From Ephemerocybe angulata (taxonomy: Eukaryota > Basidiomycota > Agaricomycetes > Agaricales > Psathyrellaceae): a DNA stretch of 64,000 nt. Below the pieces are notes generated by a model that was not told where the DNA came from, did no database searches, and worked only from the letters and a program-made list of their open reading frames with translations. This document shows, piece by piece, positions 33,142 to 42,756 of the stretch. The DNA is taken from contig JAACJK010000004.1 in assembly GCA_013368325.1 (NCBI GenBank), forward strand, positions 434,001 through 498,000, read 5' to 3'. Each line of letters begins with the position of its first letter. Positions within the stretch are counted from its first letter, which is position 1. The position numbers and the translations under genes are program-made.

Positions 33142-34367
33142 ACCTGCATGCTGAGAATCGTTAAACTAAGCTTACCTCCTTGCCACCACGATACCCTTCT
33201 ACACCTTCCAGGGATATGGGGGAGCACACGATTGCGTGGGTAACTTGTCTTTCTTCTAACAAGCTACAGCACTGACCGACTTGACTCAGCGTTTTAGGCA
33301 GATTCGACGCCGGCAAGACCACGGTACATTACCAATTACTTGAGAGAGGCTATCGATGACACGATGAATTCCAGTTCATCAAGGCCGTTCGCAATGCAGC
33401 CAATAATCTACCTGGACCGCCTCCAGCTGAGGAAGCACCTACGCAAGGCATCGTGGAGTACAAAGTATCCCTTCCGGATGGGCAGTCCTTGACCTTCATC
33501 GACACTCCTGGCTTTGATGGCTATCAGCCGGGAGGAGAGCCCGCGAAGGAGACCGAGGAAATCCTCCAGATGCTTGAGGAACACCTTGCGGCGAATGGGT
33601 GCGTAATCCCGTCGCGATTCTGAGTTTGGTGCGAAGAGATTCTCACTCTGGGGAACATCAGGTCCAAGCCTGTGTCTCATGTTCTCGTCTTTCTCAATGC
33701 AAACGACATGAGCGCTACCGAATTCAAACCCCGTGCGCAACGCATCTTCGAGAGACTGTTTCCAAATGCTCAAGTTGCGTGCATCACTTCGCGGTGGGAC
33801 CAGATCGAGGACGATGACGGCCCTCTTGCCACTGCTGAGGAGGCGCAGAGCAAGGAAGAAAGCCTCTATGCGAGCGGGAAAACTAGGGGAAGCCTATTGG
33901 AGTATTTACTCGATGGACGGCGAAATCGAGGGGGCGACGTCCGTCGTTTCCGCTCAGGCCTGCCCATTGAAGCCTATTCATCTCCCAAGGACATCGTACA
34001 CGAGCTCTTCGTCGGACCGGTAAGTCGCATTCAGGGCCATTGAGTCCTTCGCTCATTTGTCAATCCTAGGGATCGGATTCCACGTTGGAGGAAAGGTTGG
34101 CAGCGGTGACCAAGGAGCGGGACGATCTCGCTGCCCAGAACGCTCTTCTGCTTCAGGGGAAGCAGGCGTCGGCCACCGCCGGCGACGCCGCCCCTGGCCC
34201 ACAGGAGGCCGTCCGCACCCCTCGTACTCGACGACAGCGCCTCTTGGACACCATCGACAAATTCTCGACTCAGGTGCTCGAGATGGTGACCGAGCTCGGC
34301 AGGGAAGCGGCGGATGTTGCGGACGCGTGTACGGCCAATCGTGATGCAATCCAATCTGCGGCCGCTG

Positions 34368-34902
34368 TGTCAGCGAACGACCGGTCTGGTGCGCTGCTAA
34401 CCCTAACTTAGGACAGAAGACGAGAGAGAGAGAGAAGAGGCGAGAGAATCAAGGCGAGAGACTTGTAGACAAGGCCGTGATATTGACCAGCTAAAGACTG
34501 GGGAAATACAGTGAGGTCTACCTAGGTTATATACTGCTATGCTTCGTGACCGTGACGTGACTATGGCTATACGAGGCTGTACATACTGTGCAGAAGCTGT
34601 ACATACTGTGCAGAAGCTGTACATACTGTGCAGAAGCTGTGGAACGCTATGTAAGGAACGACCGTGTATGAGTCGAAGAGCTGTGCGAGTGCTGTGCATA
34701 TGATGTCATGCTGACTGAGGTGCTGACTGATGCTGTGCTGGTCCCGTGATGTAACAGGTGACCTGTGCATGTGATCGCACGTGCTGTGTCACGTGATTGA
34801 GACGCGTCTTGTAATAATAGAAGAGTAGAGAAATGAAAGATGAGAAATAAAGAAAAAGAAAAGGAAAAGGAAAAGAATAAATAGATCATCCAGGTCGTAA
34901 CA
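34368..34902 (-). repeat. 3' LTR of element B
   Basis: 535 bp. It holds three tandem copies of a 20-bp unit (GCTGTACATACTGTGCAGAA on the + strand, 34576-34635). The last 17 bp include the pol stop codon. Confidence 0.95.
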
Positions 34903-37900
34903 TCACCCCCCCTTTAGCTTCGTCGTCCTCGACGATTTCAGCCTCTCTCCCCCTCGCTCGGTAGTGTCGGATTTCCTTCAGTTTCCCATCTGTCCAGTCA
35001 AAGATCGCTCTCTTGTTCTCGGTAAGGTTCTCGTAGGGGATAAAGCGGAGTTGGTGTGGTTGGATCCGTCTTGGTGCACTCGGGTGTTTTCGGTGGAAGT
35101 CAGCTATAGCGTCCGCTGCGTTGTCAACATTCCGTTCTGGTTCCCATGTTCGTTCTTCCTCGGGGTATCCAGCCCACTCAACGAGGTAATGGAGCTTCCC
35201 TCTGATGAACTTTGAGTCGTGGATAGCTTCAACTTCGTATCGTTCCTCCGTTTCGTCGACAGGTGGTGGTGGCGGTGGTTTTTGTTGAGAGGGGTATTCG
35301 GGCTTTTTGAATGGAGTTAGAAGTGATTCGTTAAAGACAGGGTGGATGGATTTCCATTTCGGAGGGAGTTGGAGTTGGTAAGCAGATTGCCCGATTTTTT
35401 TGACAATGGGGAATGGACCATAACGTTTATCCGAGAGTTTCCGAGAAGGACGAGTGATTGAGATGTTGGTTCCTTCGAGGTAAACCTTGTCACCAGGTTT
35501 GTAGTCTATGGCATCTCGGCGATGTCGGTCGTAGTTCTCCTTCATTTTCTCAGCTGCTGCCTTGAGGCTGGAACGGGCATCCTCGTGTACTTGCTTCATT
35601 CGCTCGGCAAACTGTTGCGCAGGCTCTGACTTTACACGTGTCCGGGCTTCTTTTCCTTTCCAAGGGTGTTGTCCGGAGTTGAGGAAGAATGGGGAGTAGC
35701 CTGTTGCAGAGTGGACCTTGTCGTTGTACGAGAAGACTGCTAATGGAAGCCATTCTGCCCAATCATCCTGTCGTTCGCTGATGAAGAGTCGGAGATACTG
35801 TTCAAGCTCTTGGTTGATACGCTCGGTTTGTCCATCGGTTTGTGGGTGGAATGCAGTGGATCGGTTGTGCTTTATTCCCAGAAGAAGAAGTAGATCTGTC
35901 ATGAAGTTGGAGACGAACTGGGTTCCTCGATCGCTGATGACCTTTTGGGGAAGACCGTGGTGTCGGAAAACATAGTCCCTGTATAGTTCGGCTACTCCTT
36001 TAGATGTCAGCTCGGTAGTTGTGGGTATGGCTTCGATCTTCTTGGAGAATCTGTCGACAATTACGAGTATGGCGTTACTCCCATTGGACTCGGGTAGTGG
36101 TCCGATCATATCGATAGAGACGATTTCCCAGGGTCTGGACGGAATCTCGTTTGGGACTAATGGGGCTGCTGGGGAAGTGCGTTTGGGTTTTGTCCTTTGA
36201 CAGGCTTCACATCCTTCTACGTATCGTCGGATTGAGTCCTGGATCTTGGGCCACCAGTAGTTTCGAGTGATGAGTTCTCGGGTTTTGTACTGTCCCGGGT
36301 GTCCGGCGGTGGGGGCGTCATGGTGTTGTCTGATGATTTCTTCCCGCAGCTTCTTGTCTACTGGTACGTAAATCCGTCCTTTCCAGGTGATGATGCCATC
36401 TTCCGTTTCTTCCCATCCATCTTCCTTCTGTGAGAGCGCTTTTTCTACCGACTTGTCCCTATTCCTACACACCTTCAAGATCCGTCGCATGACATCTTGG
36501 TCTGTTTCAATCGAAAGTGCTCGGAACCACTCAGATTTCAGGACTGTGACGTTTTCGTTGTCCCGTTCTCCTTTGTCATGACCATCTCGTCTAGATAGAG
36601 CATCTGCCTTGGCCATGGTTTTCCCAGGGCGGTGGTGGAGTGTGAAGTTGTAGTCCTGCATCTCGGTGGTCCATCTTGCCTGTCTCCGGTTGAGCTTCTG
36701 GGGTTTCCTAAAGTAGCTAAGGTTCTTGTGGTCTGTGTAACATTCGAAGATTTCCTCAGCTCCAAGCAGGTATTGTCTCCATTCAGATAGTGCGGTCATG
36801 ATGGCGAGTAACTCCTTATCGTAGATCTCGTAGTTCCGCTCCGTTGGGTTAAGGGCATGCGACAAGAATGCAATTGGTTTCCATTTCCCATCTAGCTGTT
36901 GCTGTGATAGGATAGCACCGATGGCGAAGTCTGATGCATCACATTCGATTCGGAATTTCCCTTTGTCGTTGGGCATGGTAAGTACGGGTGCCGTCGTGAT
37001 TCTCCGTTTTATCTCCTTGAAGGCTTCCTCTTGCTCCTTTCCCCACTCCCATTCCTTCTTTCCTGTGAGTCCCGAGAGCGGTCTCGCTAGTCCTCCAAAC
37101 CCTTCGATGAATCTTCGGTAGAAGTTGGCGAATCCCAAGAACTGTTGGACTCCTTTGACGGATGTCGGAGCTGGCCAGTCTCTGACGGCTTTGACCTTTT
37201 CTGGATCCATGCGAACTTTGTTGTGGGAGACAATGACTCCAAGGTATTCGACTTCCGTTTGTTCAAAGGAGCACTTGTCAGGCTTGGCAAATAGCTTGTA
37301 TCGCCGTAGCCTTTCCAGAACTTTGGTGACTAGTTTCCGATGTTCCTCCAGAGTGTCTGTGAAGATCAGGATGTCGTCCATGTAGATAACAACGTGTCCA
37401 TCGTTGATGAGATCTCTGAATAGGGCGTTCATCATGGTCTGGAATGTGGCGGGTGAGTTCTTGAGACCGAAGAACATGACGAGGGGTTCAAACAGCCCAC
37501 GGTTAGTGCGGAAGGCTGCTTTCCATTCATCTCCTTCTTTGATTCGGACGTTATTGAAACCCCATCGGATGTCGATCTTGGAATAGTACCGCGCTCCTCG
37601 GAGTTTGTCGATGAGTTCTTGGATGAGTGGAAGGGGATATCGATTGGTGATTGTAATCTCATTCAGCCGTCTGTAGTCTTGGACAGGTCGTAGAGTACCG
37701 TCTTTCTTTTTGACGAAGAAGAGGGGTGCTCCCATCGGTGACTTCGATGGTCTGATCCTTCCTGATTTGAGGTTTTCTTCCAGGAAGGCATCTAGTTGCT
37801 TCTGCTCTTCTGGGTTCAGGGGATAGATTCGACTGTCCATTACTTCCGCTCCGGGTATGAGTTCGATCGCATGATCCCATGCTCGCCTTGGAGGGAGTTC

Positions 37901-38833
37901 ATCAAAGGCTTCTTTTGAGAAGACATCCTTGAAGCCATGATAGCATTTCGGGACTACTTCTTCAAATGTGCGCTCTTTGGTTGCCTTGTGTTTGGTTTCG
38001 GCAATTTTAGAGGCAGTGGTTTGGAAAGCCCTTATCTTGATTTCTCCTTGGATATCGATGGCTAGCAGTCGATCTCCGACCTCGATCTCTTCCCATTTGA
38101 TCTCGTCTGATTCGGGGTCACCAGTTATGAGCGGCGTGCATTCGAGGGGGCATCGGTTGAATAAGATCTCTTTCTTCTGCCAATCGATAGAGGGGTTGTG
38201 CTTCTCCAGCCAGTCCATTCCTAGGAAGATCTTCGACTTGTCAAGGTTCGAAACAGCTAGCTCAATGCGTTCCGTGTGGTCCTTGATTTTGATGAAGAGT
38301 TCGACTACTTCGGTAATGGGTCCGTTGTTGTTTGGACTTCCATCAGCGTTATAGACTGGTATAGGAAGGGGTAGCTGCCGCGTGTTGATCCCTTCTTCTT
38401 TGACGAATGCAGCATCGATACAACTTCCGGTAGACCCACAATCGATAAGACCTTCGATAGAGAAGCTTCGCTTATCATCGCGCGTGCTTGCGACAATGTT
38501 GGCTGTAAGCTGTCTGTCCGTCCTTAAACTCCTTATGTATTGTTTGGGAGTTGCAAGACCGTTCAGTGCTTCTACTACTTCGGTGTCTGTGAGCTTTCGG
38601 AGTTTGGCAACGAGTTCATCTCCTACTTCTCGGACCTTCTTGTGATGTGTCCATGCAAGAAGAAGTCCTACTGCTCGATCGGGGCTATCATCAAGTCGCT
38701 GTGCGACCCATTCTGCCGTTCCTGGTTTTCCTTTCTTTCCTTTAAATCTGCCCTGGTTCTCTGATTCTTCGTCGAAATATAATTTATTGGGGATGGGGCA
38801 TATTACGTCGGGTATCAGAATCTGAGAGTCCAT
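34886..38833 (-). CDS. pol: Pol polyprotein of element B (PR-RT-RH-IN-chromodomain)
   Basis: 1315 aa from the first ATG (38833); the frame is open further upstream and overlaps the gag end in -1 phase. Protease IDCGSTGSCIDAAF and KIFLGMDWLEKHNP; RT with KKKDGTLRPVQDYRRLN and YMDDILIF; RNase H (IECDASDFAIGAILSQ, NYEIYDKELLAIM, TDHKNLSYF); integrase zinc finger (HPGQYKTREL...CEACQRTK) and DDE core (SIDMIGPLP, VISDRGTQFVSNF, TDGQTERINQELEQYLR); C-terminal chromodomain (YEVEAIHDSKFIRGKLHYL, WAGYPEEERTWEP). The last five residues and stop lie in the 3' LTR. Unbroken. Confidence 0.95.
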   Translation of the reverse strand: MDSQILIPDVICPIPNKLYFDEESENQGRFKGKKGKPGTAEWVAQRLDDSPDRAVGLLLAWTHHKKVREVGDELVAKLRKLTDTEVVEALNGLATPKQYIRSLRTDRQLTANIVASTRDDKRSFSIEGLIDCGSTGSCIDAAFVKEEGINTRQLPLPIPVYNADGSPNNNGPITEVVELFIKIKDHTERIELAVSNLDKSKIFLGMDWLEKHNPSIDWQKKEILFNRCPLECTPLITGDPESDEIKWEEIEVGDRLLAIDIQGEIKIRAFQTTASKIAETKHKATKERTFEEVVPKCYHGFKDVFSKEAFDELPPRRAWDHAIELIPGAEVMDSRIYPLNPEEQKQLDAFLEENLKSGRIRPSKSPMGAPLFFVKKKDGTLRPVQDYRRLNEITITNRYPLPLIQELIDKLRGARYYSKIDIRWGFNNVRIKEGDEWKAAFRTNRGLFEPLVMFFGLKNSPATFQTMMNALFRDLINDGHVVIYMDDILIFTDTLEEHRKLVTKVLERLRRYKLFAKPDKCSFEQTEVEYLGVIVSHNKVRMDPEKVKAVRDWPAPTSVKGVQQFLGFANFYRRFIEGFGGLARPLSGLTGKKEWEWGKEQEEAFKEIKRRITTAPVLTMPNDKGKFRIECDASDFAIGAILSQQQLDGKWKPIAFLSHALNPTERNYEIYDKELLAIMTALSEWRQYLLGAEEIFECYTDHKNLSYFRKPQKLNRRQARWTTEMQDYNFTLHHRPGKTMAKADALSRRDGHDKGERDNENVTVLKSEWFRALSIETDQDVMRRILKVCRNRDKSVEKALSQKEDGWEETEDGIITWKGRIYVPVDKKLREEIIRQHHDAPTAGHPGQYKTRELITRNYWWPKIQDSIRRYVEGCEACQRTKPKRTSPAAPLVPNEIPSRPWEIVSIDMIGPLPESNGSNAILVIVDRFSKKIEAIPTTTELTSKGVAELYRDYVFRHHGLPQKVISDRGTQFVSNFMTDLLLLLGIKHNRSTAFHPQTDGQTERINQELEQYLRLFISERQDDWAEWLPLAVFSYNDKVHSATGYSPFFLNSGQHPWKGKEARTRVKSEPAQQFAERMKQVHEDARSSLKAAAEKMKENYDRHRRDAIDYKPGDKVYLEGTNISITRPSRKLSDKRYGPFPIVKKIGQSAYQLQLPPKWKSIHPVFNESLLTPFKKPEYPSQQKPPPPPPVDETEERYEVEAIHDSKFIRGKLHYLVEWAGYPEEERTWEPERNVDNAADAIADFHRKHPSAPRRIQPHQLRFIPYENLTENKRAIFDWTDGKLKEIRHYRARGREAEIVEDDEAKGGVMLRPG

Positions 38834-38865
38834 GACCAGCTCGCTTGGGCGCTCGAGTGGTCCCT

Positions 38866-40017
38866 TTAAAAATCCTTCAACTTGGCTTTGAGGGCCTCAA
38901 TCTCGGATTCGGGCATAGCGGAAAGGTCGAAGTCGTTGACGCGGGTGTACTGGGGAGGGGCAGTGGTGTCTTTGGCGAATGGGGCAAAGGGCTTCTTGTT
39001 GGGGGATTTGCAGTCGGCAATCTTGTGTCCTTTGGCCTTACAGTAGGCGCAGCTGACGTCGGGTACAGCCTGCCTGCAGGAGTCGGATCGGTGACCGGGT
39101 TTCCCACAAGTGTAGCAGATGAGAGGGGAGCGATTGCGATCTATGTCCATGGCGTTGGGGTCGCGAGTCGGGGTTGTGGCATAGTGCGTAGGTCGATTGT
39201 TCTCCCTTGGAGTCCATCTCCTTTGGGTGGTCTGTTCATTGTTTCGTTCCCCTTTTGATAGGCGGAACTGTCTGTCCAGGGTGCATGCCTTCTTGGCCCA
39301 ATCATCCAGTGTCGTAGGCATTGGGATCAATCCATAGATCTTGTCCCTGAGTGCCTTGTTTAGTCCCCGCTTGTATTCGGCAAGCATGGCCGGTTCGTTA
39401 TATCCAGACTGCGTCGAGTACCCCTGGAAGAGGATAGTGTACTCTTCGCAGGTGGAGCTGCCTTGGACCAGGGTGCGCATCTTGTCGATGGCGGCTTCCG
39501 AGACGTTCTGGATGACGAAGTGGCTGTTGAACGTAACGACGAATTGCTTCCAGTTCTTGAAGTAGGTTGGTTCGTCGGCTGTCGGTTCGTGGTTCCTTAT
39601 GAAAGTTCTCTGGCTATCTGCCCAATGACTAGCCATGTCGTTCGTTCCTCCTTTGATCTTGGAAAGGGCGAAAATAATCCGTTGCTTCGCGTCGTCGACG
39701 TCCATGATGTCGTAGTACATTTCCAGTTCCGCGATGAAGCCTCCTGCTCTTTCAGGAGCTCCATTGAATTCTTTCGGAGGGTCGGGTTTCAGTTTCTTGA
39801 GCGCAGAATTGGCTCGATGCTTGGAAAGCTCCTCGGCGAGTTTGGTCTGTTCTTTGGCGAGGCCGGTCTGTTCGTCGGAGGCTAGAGCGAGGTTGCTTGC
39901 AGCATTGGAGAGTTCGGTGGAGTTTCGTTCGAAGGTTGATGCAAGGGTGGAGACAATATTTCCAAGATTGGTCATAGTCCCCGCCAGGGTGGCTAAGGCA
40001 GATTGGAGGGCTTCCAT
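38866..40017 (-). CDS. gag: Gag protein of element B
   Basis: 383 aa. An N-terminal heptad-like helical stretch (residues 1-70) precedes the Gag core (PPKEFNGAPERAGGFI, WADSQRTFI, FVVTFNSHFVIQ, MLAEYKRGLNKALRDKI). Two CCHC zinc knuckles follow: CYTCGKPGHRSDSC and CAYCKAKGHKIADC, which would bind element RNA. The gag stop lies in GATTTTTAA; the T run and the open -1 frame suggest that pol is made by slippage at TTT with the stop codon in the next site. The heptamer itself is not canonical. Confidence 0.92.
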   Translation of the reverse strand: MEALQSALATLAGTMTNLGNIVSTLASTFERNSTELSNAASNLALASDEQTGLAKEQTKLAEELSKHRANSALKKLKPDPPKEFNGAPERAGGFIAELEMYYDIMDVDDAKQRIIFALSKIKGGTNDMASHWADSQRTFIRNHEPTADEPTYFKNWKQFVVTFNSHFVIQNVSEAAIDKMRTLVQGSSTCEEYTILFQGYSTQSGYNEPAMLAEYKRGLNKALRDKIYGLIPMPTTLDDWAKKACTLDRQFRLSKGERNNEQTTQRRWTPRENNRPTHYATTPTRDPNAMDIDRNRSPLICYTCGKPGHRSDSCRQAVPDVSCAYCKAKGHKIADCKSPNKKPFAPFAKDTTAPPQYTRVNDFDLSAMPESEIEALKAKLKDF

Positions 40018-40585
40018 GGTGGGCGATGTGAGATAGGGGGTTGCTTGTGCGGATACTCGGTCCGATCCTATGCGTCAGGCTGCAGGATATACCGTACAGT
40101 CTACGCAATGCGATTTGCTTGAGGTCGTGGAGATTGAGTTGCTATCTCCGAGATGGCGGCTCTTACGGAATGTGTCTACGTAGACTAGAGTGACCGTTGA
40201 CAAACTACAAAGGGCCTAATTGGGCAGGAGAAAAAAGGGTAAAAGGGGAATTTGTAAACTAAGCCCGAGCCGTAGCTCTTGATCGCTCTGAGTACCGGTT
40301 ACCAGGTTCTTAGCTTCCCGTTATCGAAGATCACAACGAACGGGGAAGATCAGAAGTCTGGGCCTCTCACAGTGGGGCTTCTACGCTACGTGCTTAAGAC
40401 CTAAAGTCTCGTGCTCTCCAAGGTGCTGCCTCCTACAGAGGGGCGTTGCTTGGGATAAAAGAGGATAGTGTGAAAATGGAATAAGGGAACACACGCCTAG
40501 GCGCGGGCAAGGTTTTGATGGTTGTTGAGAGTGGTGATGGCGTCGAGGATCGAGGTGATCGGCGACGAAGGAAGTCTTTAGCTAT
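40018..40585 (-). other. 5' untranslated region of element B
   Basis: 568 bp between the gag start and the 5' LTR (right-hand LTR). No tRNA-type primer-binding site beginning TGG is seen directly inside the LTR. Confidence 0.6.
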
Positions 40586-41120
40586 TGTCAGCGAACGACC
40601 GGTCTGGTGCGCTGCTAACCCTAACTTAGGACAGAAGACGAGAGAGAGAGAGAAGAGGCGAGAGAATCAAGGCGAGAGACTTGTAGACAAGGCCGTGATA
40701 TTGACCAGCTAAAGACTGGGGAAATACAGTGAGGTCTACCTAGGTTATATACTGCTATGCTTCGTGACCGTGACGTGACTATGGCTATACGAGGCTGTAC
40801 ATACTGTGCAGAAGCTGTACATACTGTGCAGAAGCTGTACATACTGTGCAGAAGCTGTGGAACGCTATGTAAGGAACGACCGTGTATGAGTCGAAGAGCT
40901 GTGCGAGTGCTGTGCATATGATGTCATGCTGACTGAGGTGCTGACTGATGCTGTGCTGGTCCCGTGATGTAACAGGTGACCTGTGCATGTGATCGCACGT
41001 GCTGTGTCACGTGATTGAGACGCGTCTTGTAATAATAGAAGAGTAGAGAAATGAAAGATGAGAAATAAAGAAAAAGAAAAGGAAAAGGAAAAGAATAAAT
41101 AGATCATCCAGGTCGTAACA
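40586..41120 (-). repeat. 5' LTR of element B
   Basis: 535 bp, reads the same as 34368-34902, including the triple 20-bp repeat beginning near 40794. It is followed by target duplication CGCTG at 41121-41125. Confidence 0.95.
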
Positions 41121-42756
41121 CGCTGCGATCCAAGTGGCTGAGGGGAACCTTGCGGAATCGACGGAGGACGCGAAAGCGGCAGAGGAGGAATGTACCAGAC
41201 TTATACAGCAACGAGACTTGTATGCTGAGCAAGAGCGTGCTTTGACCGCTCAGCTGAATGGCCTCGCAACGACGGCCGACCGGCGCTCTATGAAAGTGAA
41301 GCAGCGGATCACTACGAGCCTCAGCCAGACGCAGGCATTCCGCAAAGAGAGGGAGGGTTCGGTGTCGATGGCCGAGGAGTGCCTTGAGAACAGTCGGCTA
41401 GAAGTGGAGCAGGCATCTGCAGAGATAGAGAAGTGGAAGCGCATCGAGCAAGGAAAGCAGAGGGAGTTGAACGAGTGGCTGTCCCCGGAGTCTCAGAGGC
41501 TTTCGAAGGAACGGGAGAGCGTCCAAACTCTCCAGGACACCTTGGCCACCAACCTCGATGCCATGCGAGAGGGGTTGAAGGACAGTTGGGAGGGGAAGCT
41601 TGGCGATAACATCGTTTTCTTAGCGCATCTCGGTGGCTACACTGTTGATCCTGAGATGGTCGCGCGCCCGGGAGATTGGGCGCCAGCCATGGAGTTGCTC
41701 TACGAATCGCAGGTCACGCTAGCGCTGTCACAAGAAATGGTCAAGTTCCACTCGGCCGTACTCCATCGGCTCAAGTCCCAAGAAGAGACCGCTCAGCGAG
41801 AATGGAAGAAAGGTGTCGAGGACATCTTCGGACCAGCGCCTAAGGACCTTCCTCCACCCCCACCCCCACTGACAGCGCATGGTGGGGCTGTGTATTCGGT
41901 TGCATTCTCCTGGGACGGAACGAAGATTGTCTCCGGGTCGGGCGACAACACAGCGAGAGTGTGGGAGGCGTTGACAGGTGAGCTGCAGACTGTCTTGGAA
42001 GGGCATACCGGAAGCGTTATGTCAGTTGCATTCTCACCAGATGGGAAGGATGTCGTCTCTGGGTCGGGCGACGGTACGGTGAGGGTGTGGGATGTGTTGG
42101 GAGCCAAGGTAAAGAGGGTCCTTAAGGGGCATAGCGCCTCGGTTTGGTCAGTTGACTTCTCTGCGGATGGATCGCGAATTGTTTCAGGGTCACTAGATCG
42201 GACAGTGTGGATTTGGGATGCATCAACTGGCCAAGTTCAGCGCGTCCTGAAGGGCCACACCGGTGCTCTTTGCTCTGTTGTATTCTCTGGAGATGGATCA
42301 AAGGTCTTCTCTGGGTCAGACGACACGTTGGTGAGGGTGTGGGACGCTGTGACAGGCGAGGTGTGCGCCGTTTTGCAAGGGCACGCAACTTGTATCACGG
42401 CCGTTGCATCCTCAAGGGATGGATTACGAGTTGCGTCGGGGTCCGGGGACAAGACGGTGAGGGTTTGGGATGTGTTGACAGGCAACGTGCTGCGAGTGCT
42501 GGAAGGCCACACCGGTTCCGTTTGGTCCGTTTCGATCTCCAGAAATGGATCGATCTGCTCTGGGTCGGACGACAAAACATTGAGGGTGTGGGATGCGTTG
42601 ACTGGTACATCGAAGAGGGTGCTAGAGGGACACAGTGGTACCGTCCGCGCAGTAGCATTCTCCAGGGATGGAAGGCGGATTGCGTCTGGGTCCTATGACA
42701 AGACAATCAGGGTTTGGGATACACCCTCCGAGACTACTTTGGCTCATGGAACTTAG

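Larger units (their letters stand above)
34368..41120 (-). mobile_element. Ty3/gypsy chromovirus LTR retrotransposon B (6753 bp)
   Basis: A full-length element on the minus strand with 535-bp LTRs (34368-34902 and 40586-41120) that read identical by eye, TG..CA ends on its own strand, gag at 38866-40017 and pol at 34886-38833. Target duplication CGCTG at 34363-34367 and 41121-41125. Its polypurine tract, AAAGGGGGGGTGA on the minus strand, abuts the 3' LTR and is inside the pol frame. It is a different family from element A: Gag, LTRs and the chromodomain text differ. It sits in the last exon of array copy 1, opposite in orientation to the gene. Confidence 0.96.
33216..42756 (+). pseudogene. 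Array copy 1: GTPase-coiled coil-WD40 gene, split by element B
   Basis: Exons 33216-33235, 33290-33323, 33375-33598, 33662-34019 and 34070-34367, continuing at 41126-42756 after element B. The P-loop is GRFDAGKTT, switch I is APTQGI, and G3 is DTPGFDGY. The G4 position reads SRWD. Without the 6753-bp insertion and one ACCTG-like 5-bp duplication (CGCTG), the coiled-coil frame continues without a break, giving a predicted ancestral length of 854 aa with seven WD blades. Thus the gene was intact until the insertion. Element A also separates it from its promoter. The 3' piece alone still has an open frame (coiled coil plus propeller) and could be expressed from LTR sequences, but this is speculative. 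Confidence 0.88.

Noticed and set aside
34395..34412. Telomere-like CTAACCCTAAC in the LTR of element B
   Set aside because: Less than two hexamer units, present identically in both LTRs, so part of the LTR and not a telomere or internal telomeric tract.
34576..34635. CRISPR-like direct repeats
   Set aside because: Three adjacent 20-bp units without spacers inside a eukaryotic LTR; simple tandem repeat.
41728..42706. Long open frames antisense to the WD40 blades (also at 46820-47829, 51002-52072, 53878-54896, 58355-59401)
   Set aside because: They mirror the blade periodicity of the sense genes in every copy and have no start context or family similarity; they are shadows of a repetitive coding sequence.
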